This document shows, in pieces, positions 6,388-10,986 of a DNA stretch of 10,986 bases; the stretch's first letter is position 1; the number at the start of each line of letters is the position of its first letter. The notes below the pieces were generated by a model, which saw only the letters and a program-made list of their open reading frames with translations, searched no databases and had not been told where the DNA came from. Source of the stretch: Planctomycetota bacterium (GTDB taxonomy: Bacteria; Planctomycetota; PUPC01; JACPCR01); contig JASLXP010000328.1 of the NCBI GenBank assembly GCA_030740295.1, positions 1 to 10,986 on the forward strand, given 5' to 3'. Position numbers and translations under genes: made by a program.

Positions 6388-7815
6388 ATGAACATCGCCC
6401 TGCTGATTATCGATACACTTCGCTACGACTACATCGGCGCCAACGGCAACGACTGGATGCAGACCCCAAACCTGGATCGGCTGGCGTCGGAGTCGTGGTG
6501 TTTTGACAACGCGTTCGCGGCGAGCTTCCCGACCATTCCCTATCGGCGCGACGTAATGACCGGCCGCTACGGCGGGCCCTTCCACGTGTGGCAGCCGCTT
6601 TCGCATGATGATTACACGCTGCCCTGGGCTCTCGGTGGATCGGGTTACGCCACCCAGCTCATTCACGACACGCCACACCTGGTCAACGGCGGACACAATT
6701 TTGACTGGCCGTTTCACGCGTGGACTTTCGTCCGGGGCGCCGAGGTGGATCGGCCCACCATCGTTGGCGATAACGAGCCGCTCAGCAATTGGTCATACGA
6801 TCCGCTGTTCGACTGTCTGGAAGAAGGAGCAGAATGGGCTCCGCAAACCGTCTCCTATGCCGCGGCGAACAAGGGTCGGGAAAAAGATGAAGACTGGAAT
6901 TGTGCACGCCTCTTTCTCACCGCGTCCGATTTTCTGAAACAGAATGTCAACCGCGAGAATTTCTTTCTCTGGGTCGACTGCTTCGACCCGCACGAACCGT
7001 GGGATTCACCACGGGAATTCATGCTGAAATACGATCAGACCGAAGGCTACGAAGGCACCATTGACCCGAGGCAGTTCATTGGGCGAAACAACCCCAACCT
7101 GCCCGAAGCCGCGCGCGAGCGGGTGAAGGCCACCTACTCGGCCAAACTTACGTGGATGGATCACTGTCTTGGCAAATTCCTGGACACCCTCGATGAAACG
7201 GGCCTGGCCGAAAAGACAGCCGTCATCCTCGTTGGCGACCACGGCACCAACAACGGCCACTGGGGCAAGTTTGGGAAGGGCAGCCCCATCCGGGGTGACG
7301 AAGCACACATACCTCTCTTTATCCGCATCCCCGGCGGCGGCAGCGGCAGAAGCTCTGCTTTCGCCCAGCCGCAGGATTACTTCGCCACCATCCTCGGCCT
7401 CGCCGGCCAGACGCCGCCTTCCGAGCTCGACAGCCAGAACCTCTTTGAACTGGCCCGGAACGGTGAGCCGGGCAGACGGCAACTCGCGCTCTCCGGTTCG
7501 GGCTCGAACCACTGGAACTCCGAAGGTTTTCTGTTCACCGCGTTCGACGAAGAGTGGACACTCCTCGTTCACGCCAAACCGGAAGATTCAGAACTTATTC
7601 GCCGAGGCACGCAGGAATGCGTCGAGTCCGAAAACTCGGACGTGGTCGAGCGCCTGCACTCCGCCGCTATCGATGAGGTGGAACGCCGAGGTACCGATCC
7701 GCTGGTCATGTCCTGGCTCCGCAATCGAGGCGAAGGCCCCCGGCCGCGAGGCTACAAATGGCCGGACAAAGGGGGTTACTGCCCGTACTTCCAGAGGCTG
7801 TACAAAGGGGAATGA
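6388..7815 (+). CDS. Sulfatase-superfamily (alkaline phosphatase fold) hydrolase with Thr at the nucleophile position
   Basis: The ATG at 6388 (475 residues) is preferred over the ATG at 6262 because homology begins at MNIALLIIDTLRYDYIG. Only a weak GAG lies upstream of it. Metal-site residues are visible: Asp9 in IIDTLR, and Asp284-His285 in VGDHGTNNGHWGK. Lys297 lies in the conserved GKGSPIRGDEAHIPLFIRIPG segment, and His202 in FDPHEPWDSP is also typical. The catalytic loop reads FPTIPYRRDVMTGR, aligning Thr49-Ile-Pro-Tyr-Arg53 with the C/S-x-P-x-R sulfatase signature. The residue normally converted to formylglycine is therefore Thr, which cannot be so modified. The protein may be a phosphodiesterase, phosphonate hydrolase or transferase-like member rather than a true sulfatase (inference). 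No signal peptide is seen, so it is probably cytoplasmic. It is divergent from the aldolase operon. Confidence 0.88.
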   Translation: MNIALLIIDTLRYDYIGANGNDWMQTPNLDRLASESWCFDNAFAASFPTIPYRRDVMTGRYGGPFHVWQPLSHDDYTLPWALGGSGYATQLIHDTPHLVNGGHNFDWPFHAWTFVRGAEVDRPTIVGDNEPLSNWSYDPLFDCLEEGAEWAPQTVSYAAANKGREKDEDWNCARLFLTASDFLKQNVNRENFFLWVDCFDPHEPWDSPREFMLKYDQTEGYEGTIDPRQFIGRNNPNLPEAARERVKATYSAKLTWMDHCLGKFLDTLDETGLAEKTAVILVGDHGTNNGHWGKFGKGSPIRGDEAHIPLFIRIPGGGSGRSSAFAQPQDYFATILGLAGQTPPSELDSQNLFELARNGEPGRRQLALSGSGSNHWNSEGFLFTAFDEEWTLLVHAKPEDSELIRRGTQECVESENSDVVERLHSAAIDEVERRGTDPLVMSWLRNRGEGPRPRGYKWPDKGGYCPYFQRLYKGE

Positions 7816-7855
7816 CGCGGTGATTACAGGGGGCGCGTAGAAGATCCCTGGCTGT

Positions 7856-8008
7856 TCATTTCTTCTTGCTTGCTACCTGGACGATTCCAATCACAAGCAC
7901 AATGGCCCCGACTGCGGCCAGTCCTCCGGAACTACTTGTCCCGCGCAACGCCAGCTGACCGCTCAGTCCACCAACGATCATGATGATGCCGAAAATGATC
8001 TTGCCCAT
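7856..8008 (-). CDS. Small two-helix membrane protein (50 residues), unknown function
   Basis: A 50-codon frame on the minus strand begins ATG at 8008 and ends TGA at 7856. A GGAG lies 7 bases before the start (GGAGAAATGCG then ATG), which makes translation credible. The protein starts MGKIIFGIIMIVGGLSGQLA and has two hydrophobic spans (about 3-21 and 29-46) joined by a short Gly/Ser turn (RGTSSSGG). It ends in a basic KKK tail, the normal charge pattern for a small inner-membrane hairpin protein with both ends inside. It follows the DUF362 gene after 64 bases and may share its transcript. It is convergent with the hydrolase gene, 40 bases away, with no clear terminator between. I cannot name the family. 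Confidence 0.72.
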   Translation of the reverse strand: MGKIIFGIIMIVGGLSGQLALRGTSSSGGLAAVGAIVLVIGIVQVASKKK

Positions 8009-8072
8009 CGCATTTCTCCATTAAGTTCAAAGAATCACAAGATCAGAATGGCACTCCTCCGTGTGCCTCAAC

Positions 8073-9275
8073 TCAGGCGGGCAGAGCGTTCAGACTGTCT
8101 TCATAGATCGAGTAATGCTCCCCCTCGTCTTGTTCCGGCTCGACTTTCTTCAGCCAGACGCCCTGCTCCGGTTTCTCTGAGGCGACTTGGTGCACGGGGC
8201 CGGGCTGCATCGGGTCGTCGCCATTCCAGATAACTTCCCCATCCTGGATGAAGATGAACTCGCCGCCGTACTTATCCAGCAGGTTACCTTCGTTCTCTTT
8301 GTAGAAAAGGCCCTGTCTGCTGGCCGTTTTCATGTGGCTGCCCATCAGCTCAATATCACAGTCGGCTGAATCGAAATCGGTGACAGGCGGCTCGACCTCT
8401 GATTCAAAATCGATCTCGGCCAGGTTGACCGTGCCGAACCCGCTCTGCGCCGCCAGCAGGAGGTGGTTGCGATCTCGCTTGAAAGGCGGCGTGGGCCAAT
8501 CCGATGCCGGGTCATGCCCCATCAGGTAACAGCCGCAGGCATCGGTCGCGATAGTATGGTCACCCGCAATCATCACATCCGCAATCCGGCCGTCGCCGCC
8601 CCACTCCATGAGCGATTGCGCGGCCATGCCGTCGATGATGTTCAGGCAGGGCTGGACGATCCGCCCCAGGTCGCCAAGCACGTGTGCGAGCCGGATCGTG
8701 TGGTGAAAATAAGTGCGGGGACGCCGGCCATGCGGCGGTCGGGGGGGCAGGCCAAAAAGATTTTTGCACGTGAGGGTAATTCCCATGAACGCGTGTGATT
8801 TCAGCGTAGCCACTGAAACCATCGCATCCGCATCCTCGAACACCGAGCCGAGCTGATAGCGCTGAAACATCTGCCCGCCACCAGGCACTTCGAAGATGGT
8901 GTGGGGGGGATTGTTGGATTCCGCATACTCAGCTCCAGACCTTTCCACAATCGGCCGAATAGTGAATTCATCCTCGGCCCACGAGCGCTGCGTATCGGTG
9001 AGAACAATCCTCGCATCCGAACGTTCCCGGAGGAGACGAAAGGTCGCCTCCGCCACCGAGTTATCCACCAGCTCCTGGCGGCGTCCCCCGGTATATCGCA
9101 GTTTGTCTTCGGGCATCATCGTGTTCATCTTGATCACGATTTTTTTTGCGCTTTCAATCTTCGCCCAGGATCGGTCAAGCGAGGCGGTGACGTTCTTCAA
9201 GTGCTCATAAACTTCCTCATCGGAAATCGTATGGGGGCATTTAACAGCGCGGACTCTGTAGGCCTTGTCAGACAT
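8073..9275 (-). CDS. DUF362 domain-containing protein
   Basis: This 400-residue protein carries the hallmarks of DUF362. VSVATLKSHAFMGITLTCKN (about 153-172) runs into LFGLPP, followed by LNIIDGMAAQ (211-220) and ADVMIAGDHTIATDACGCYL (232-251), which ends near the family MGHDP segment. There is no CxxCxxC ferredoxin-like C-terminal domain of the kind fused to some relatives, and no signal peptide. Family members are poorly characterised and often lie near redox or cofactor genes, so I assign no reaction. The ATG at 9275 is supported by TGGAG 6 bases upstream (GGAGATAAGA then ATG). The C-terminal 100 residues are acidic and less conserved in character. The 50-residue membrane protein gene follows after 64 bases, and a methyltransferase fragment lies 123 bases upstream on the same strand. 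Confidence 0.9.
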   Translation of the reverse strand: MSDKAYRVRAVKCPHTISDEEVYEHLKNVTASLDRSWAKIESAKKIVIKMNTMMPEDKLRYTGGRRQELVDNSVAEATFRLLRERSDARIVLTDTQRSWAEDEFTIRPIVERSGAEYAESNNPPHTIFEVPGGGQMFQRYQLGSVFEDADAMVSVATLKSHAFMGITLTCKNLFGLPPRPPHGRRPRTYFHHTIRLAHVLGDLGRIVQPCLNIIDGMAAQSLMEWGGDGRIADVMIAGDHTIATDACGCYLMGHDPASDWPTPPFKRDRNHLLLAAQSGFGTVNLAEIDFESEVEPPVTDFDSADCDIELMGSHMKTASRQGLFYKENEGNLLDKYGGEFIFIQDGEVIWNGDDPMQPGPVHQVASEKPEQGVWLKKVEPEQDEGEHYSIYEDSLNALPA

Positions 9276-9398
9276 TCTTATCTCCAGAAAGTTTGCGTCA
9301 GATTAATCACCGCTTTGGAAGTATCCACCTGTTTTGCACCTGAATCGCCAGGGCTTTCACAGGATCTTCACATTGAATCCACCGGAGTTTAACGGTGC

Positions 9399-9578
9399 TC
9401 AGCCAGAGGAGCGCGTCACTGCCTTACCTGGACAGCCGCCCCGGGCATTGAAGCTGGCCGGACCGTCCGCACAGCCGAGGATGCGGCCATCGAGATCGGG
9501 ATCGCTCAGCTCGAACATACGCGTGTACTCCTCCAGGTTCCTTCCCCAGGGGACAACATTTTCAAGGGTGAATGCCAT
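9399..9578 (-). pseudogene. N-terminal remnant of a SAM-dependent methyltransferase
   Basis: The minus-strand frame from ATG 9578 to TGA 9399 encodes 59 residues. Its first 45 match the start of a known class I methyltransferase family: FTLENVVPWGRNLEEYTRMF, then ILGCADGPASFNA, which is the SAM-binding motif I. Intact members continue for roughly 200 more residues. Here the sequence departs after SFNA into RGGCPGKAVTRSSG and stops. I found no continuation in the other two minus-strand frames up to the DUF362 gene. The piece is too short to fold as an enzyme, so it is most likely what remains after a deletion. There is no good ribosome-binding site before the ATG. It is a different subfamily from the methyltransferase at the left edge. 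Confidence 0.65.
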
Positions 9579-9795
9579 GACTGAGCTTCAGGTGTCCGCC
9601 AGGTTCTCGCCGCTTCCTAATCTGCACAAGGCTTGCCTCAGATGGTCAAAGTAAATGGGGAGCATCGGGTCATTGCGACGGGCTGTAGCCATGCGACAGG
9701 AGGAGAAGTTGATATTATTCCGCCTCGTGAATCCTGAGTGCTCAGGAATATACCATCTTTACCAGCGCCGATTACGATCGGTTGGCGCGCATCGT
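9579..9795. other. Gene-free stretch with two small palindromic hairpins
   Basis: I see no supportable gene here. Two structures stand out on either strand: the perfect palindrome TCCTGA-GTGC-TCAGGA at 9732-9747, and a hairpin at about 9765-9788 with CCGAT/ATCGG around a TACG loop, or alternatively GCGCC/GGCGC. They lie just before the Shine-Dalgarno sequence of the next element and could be part of its 5' leader. A 65-residue minus-strand frame (9638-9835) crosses this stretch without a ribosome-binding site. Confidence 0.4.
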
Positions 9796-9812
9796 AGAAA
9801 GGAGGTGGTTGG

Positions 9813-9857
9813 ATGATAGAAACACACAAGACCAACTTAAGGAGGGAGAGCGGCTGA
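9813..9857 (+). CDS. 14-codon mini-ORF behind a consensus Shine-Dalgarno sequence
   Basis: The ORF encodes MIETHKTNLRRESG, from ATG at 9813 to TGA at 9857. The unusual support is the ribosome-binding site, a 12-base perfect anti-SD match at optimal spacing. The peptide shows no run of one amino acid that would mark a classical attenuator leader. Its stop codon lies inside the following hairpin, so a translating ribosome would open it. The CCTCC in that hairpin (within 9874-9880) could also pair with the GGAGG of the SD, giving a possible on/off switch. Whether the peptide itself has a function is unknown. Confidence 0.35.
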   Translation: MIETHKTNLRRESG

Positions 9858-9888
9858 CCTTGTCAGTCGAAAGCCCTCCCTAAATGGC

Positions 9889-9923
9889 ACCGGGCGACCC
9901 ACCAGGGGCGCCCGGTTTTTTTT
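9889..9923 (+). terminator. Strong intrinsic terminator
   Basis: The stem ACCGGGCG/CGCCCGGT (9889-9896 with 9909-9916) is extended by CCC/GGG after one A-G mismatch and has an ACCA loop. It is followed by a run of eight T (9916-9923, the first base-paired). This is a textbook rho-independent terminator for a plus-strand transcript, although no conventional plus-strand gene precedes it within the previous 2 kb. Confidence 0.85.
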
Positions 9924-9925
9924 AT

Positions 9926-9969
9926 GGCAGCCCGTGTCATTTTCACAGGCAGCCCGTCTCATCTTCACA
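9926..9969. repeat. 22-bp tandem duplication
   Basis: Two adjacent 22-base copies (9926-9947 and 9948-9969) match at 20 of 22 positions. Each begins GGCAGCCCGT and ends TTCACA, and they differ at G/C and T/C. Repeated TCATTTTCACA-like motifs are reminiscent of transposase-binding repeats at insertion sequence ends, but no transposase is present, so this is only a suggestion. The remainder up to 10046 contains nothing else I can support. Confidence 0.6.
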
Positions 9970-10046
9970 ATTTCAGCTTTGCAAGGATTGCCGATCATTT
10001 CATGTTCGACACGAACATGTTTTGGCCTCTACAACTCGCATCCGGT

Positions 10047-10553
10047 TCAACTGAACTTCTCGTAGCGGACCAGCGCGTCCAGGGATTTCCTTTCCTTTGG
10101 GTGAGGCCCGCCGGCTGGATAGCCAAGCGGCATCAGGCCGACGATCTTTGCGTTCTTCACGCCCAATAGCTCGCACGTCCTCTCCTGGTCAAAGTGGCCA
10201 ATCCAACATGTCCCCAGATCCTCGGCGACTGCTGCCAGCGCGATATGCGTCAATACGATCGAACAATCCACGGGGTCAATGGGAATCAGACAACTCATTT
10301 CCTGCCCGGGAGTCAGCCCAACAACTGCGAGGATAACGGGCGCATCAGCGAGGAATTCCTGTTCGGAGGTCCTCGCGATGGTCTTTCGAGATTCATCATC
10401 CTTGATGACCACAATCTTCCACTCCTGGCGGTTTCTTGCCGTTGGCGCGATCCGGGCCACCTCGAGGATCCGGTTCAGCTTATCGTCTTCAACTTCGCGG
10501 ACCTGGTATGAACGGACACTGTAACGAGAATTCATGGCTTCGTACACATTCAT
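10047..10553 (-). CDS. Nitroreductase-family FMN-dependent oxidoreductase
   Basis: This 168-residue protein starts at ATG 10553, where AGAGGG lies 7 bases upstream and the conserved N-terminus MNVYEAMNSRYSVRSY begins. The frame extends upstream to 10835, but that part is translated repeat DNA. SRYSVRSY (9-16) supplies the FMN-phosphate Arg residues. ARIAPTARNRQEWKIVVI (33-50) is the second flavin-binding segment, with DLGTCWIGHF (112-121) and PLGYPA (142-147) followed by KERKSLDALVRYE. This is the compact single-domain form, usually active as a homodimer reducing nitro compounds, quinones or flavins with NAD(P)H; the physiological substrate is unknown. Compact members with a shortened middle region occur widely in bacteria and archaea. 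It stands alone, flanked upstream by palindromic repeats and downstream by the convergent small RNA-like unit. Confidence 0.92.
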   Translation of the reverse strand: MNVYEAMNSRYSVRSYQVREVEDDKLNRILEVARIAPTARNRQEWKIVVIKDDESRKTIARTSEQEFLADAPVILAVVGLTPGQEMSCLIPIDPVDCSIVLTHIALAAVAEDLGTCWIGHFDQERTCELLGVKNAKIVGLMPLGYPAGGPHPKERKSLDALVRYEKFS

Positions 10554-10722
10554 CACTTCACCCTCTCGGAAAGTAGAAAACTGAAACGGATAACTTGAAC
10601 ATCCCAAGGCTATTTCGTCAACGACCTTCCGCTCATGCCATAGACCCGTATTCAGTATAGCGAAGCTTCTCCTCAAACCGTCGAACGAGTTTCCTTCTAC
10701 TGCCAAAATGCGAAGCGGAGCC

Positions 10723-10810
10723 CCTGGGCACGCCGGGCACGCCAGCGTCCCGCTGGCTCTGGAGAGCGAGCTTCGCTCGCTAATGCCGCCGGGACGGCGG
10801 CGTGCCCAGG
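10723..10810. repeat. Cloverleaf-like palindromic element (REP/MITE-type)
   Basis: A perfect 12-bp inverted repeat, CCTGGGCACGCC (10723-10734) with GGCGTGCCCAGG (10799-10810), bounds an 88-base unit. Inside are three smaller perfect hairpins: GCCAGCG/CGCTGGC (10741-10757), AGCGAGC/GCTCGCT (10765-10781) and GCCGCC/GGCGGC (10785-10801). GGGCACGCC is also directly repeated (10726-10734, 10735-10743), so the outer arm can slip. It has no coding capacity. It resembles the non-autonomous palindromic repeats mobilised by REP-associated (RAYT) transposases, though no such transposase is in the window. Confidence 0.75.
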
Positions 10811-10844
10811 ATTTGTCCCGGGAAACTTGACACAATCGATTTCA

Positions 10845-10980
10845 GGGGCGAAGCCCCGGGCTGTTTGCCTAGCCCAGCCCAACGGGCTGGGTGAATGGTA
10901 CAAAGATTTGAAAAGGGGCAACGCCCCGGACATTCATAAAGATGCCATTCATTGGGGCAAATGACCGGGGCGTTGCCCCT
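10845..10980. repeat. Cluster of GGGGC/GCCCC palindromes with 16-bp inverted arms
   Basis: The first hairpin is GGGGC-GAA-GCCCC (10845-10857). The second is CCCAGCCC-AAC-GGGCTGGG (10873-10891), and the third is GGGGC-AAC-GCCCC (10915-10927). Then AGGGGCAACGCCCCGG (10914-10929) recurs as a perfect inverted copy at 10965-10980 across a 35-base spacer. The cluster lies in the gene-free tail of the window (10554-10986) and probably continues past its end. These repeat types suggest a genomic hotspot of palindromic repeat insertion upstream of the nitroreductase gene. Confidence 0.7.
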
Positions 10981-10986
10981 AGGGAT

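Larger units (their letters stand above)
9796..9923 (+). ncRNA. Candidate small RNA or mini-ORF unit with strong SD, hairpin and terminator
   Basis: On the plus strand, AGAAAGGAGGTG (9796-9807) is a 12-base perfect match to the complement of the 16S rRNA 3' tail. It lies 7 bases before the ATG at 9813. That ATG opens a 14-codon ORF (MIETHKTNLRRESG, stop 9855-9857). The ORF end overlaps a long hairpin at 9837-9883: GGAGGG pairs with CCCTCC, a 4x4 purine internal loop (AGAG/AAAG) follows, then the 8-bp stem CGGCTGAC/GTCAGTCG with a CTT loop. An intrinsic terminator follows at once. No gene follows on this strand, since the nitroreductase gene is convergent. Boundaries and the 5' end are uncertain, no promoter was identified, and I recognise no known RNA family. 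Confidence 0.42.

Noticed and set aside
7006..7572. 188-codon minus-strand frame inside the hydrolase gene.
   Set aside because: It is an antisense shadow in GC-rich coding DNA, and its translation shows no domain.
9588..9692. Short minus-strand frame ending MLPIYFDHLRQALCRLGSGE upstream of the methyltransferase remnant.
   Set aside because: The translation looks protein-like and could be the tail of another decayed gene, but it lacks a ribosome-binding site and is too short to support.
9796..9807. AGAAAGGAGGTG considered as the antisense of a 16S rRNA 3' end.
   Set aside because: The match to the rRNA complement ends after 12 bases and the flanks are unrelated, so it is a Shine-Dalgarno sequence and not an rRNA fragment.
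9638..9835. 65-codon minus-strand frame, including a GAGKDGIF-like stretch.
   Set aside because: It has no ribosome-binding site, runs antisense to the structured plus-strand unit and shows no convincing family match. Intact homologs in other genomes would change this view.
10554..10835. 94-codon N-terminal extension of the nitroreductase gene.
   Set aside because: It translates palindromic repeat DNA; the conserved start with an AGAGGG site is at 10553.
10723..10980. CRISPR array or attachment site at the right end.
   Set aside because: The repeats are nested palindromes without regularly spaced identical units or unique spacers, and there is no integrase or tRNA.

Overview
The window reads as chromosomal DNA of a free-living, moderately GC-rich Gram-negative bacterium. 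The mix of a sulfatase-fold hydrolase, an HpcH-type aldolase, a DUF362 protein, EDFCGT-type methyltransferases, a probable sigma-54 promoter and dense GC-rich palindromic repeats fits an environmental PVC-like or Hydrogenedentes-like genome. That placement is inference from gene content only; no rRNA or taxonomic marker is present. There is no CRISPR array, tRNA, rRNA, intact transposase or phage gene.

Left part (1-2000): the 3' part of a SAM-dependent methyltransferase gene and a D-2-hydroxyacid dehydrogenase gene run rightward. They end at a perfect hairpin terminator at 1888-1914 that also serves the convergent genes to its right. Next (2000-3100): a tandem pair of small heat-shock protein (Hsp20) genes on the minus strand. 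Upstream of the pair is an 11/12 match to the sigma-54 promoter consensus (2921-2936), an A/T-rich stretch, and a cluster of NtrC-like palindromic sites built on TGCGCC/GGCGCA (3019-3080). This is a complete enhancer-dependent promoter layout for a heat-shock operon and is the best-supported regulatory finding here.

Middle (3100-7815): a tight minus-strand operon of HpcH/HpaI aldolase, a four-helix membrane protein of unknown function with a TTG start, and a zinc-dependent MDR dehydrogenase. It is divergent from a plus-strand sulfatase-superfamily hydrolase that has Thr where formylglycine-type sulfatases have Cys or Ser. Together these look like sugar or sugar-acid catabolism: hydrolysis of an esterified substrate, oxidation, then retro-aldol cleavage of a 2-keto-3-deoxy acid. 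That pathway is inference.

Right part (7816-10986): a 50-codon two-helix membrane protein gene lies downstream of a DUF362 gene on the minus strand. Upstream of these is a decayed 59-codon N-terminal fragment of a methyltransferase. A plus-strand unit at 9796-9923 has a 12-nt perfect Shine-Dalgarno sequence, a 14-codon ORF, a long hairpin and a strong intrinsic terminator, but no gene follows it; it may be an unrecognised small RNA or leader-type element. After a 22-bp tandem duplication comes a nitroreductase gene on the minus strand. The window ends in an 88-nt cloverleaf-like palindromic element and a cluster of GGGGC/GCCCC palindromes with 16-bp perfect inverted arms, resembling REP/MITE-type repeats.
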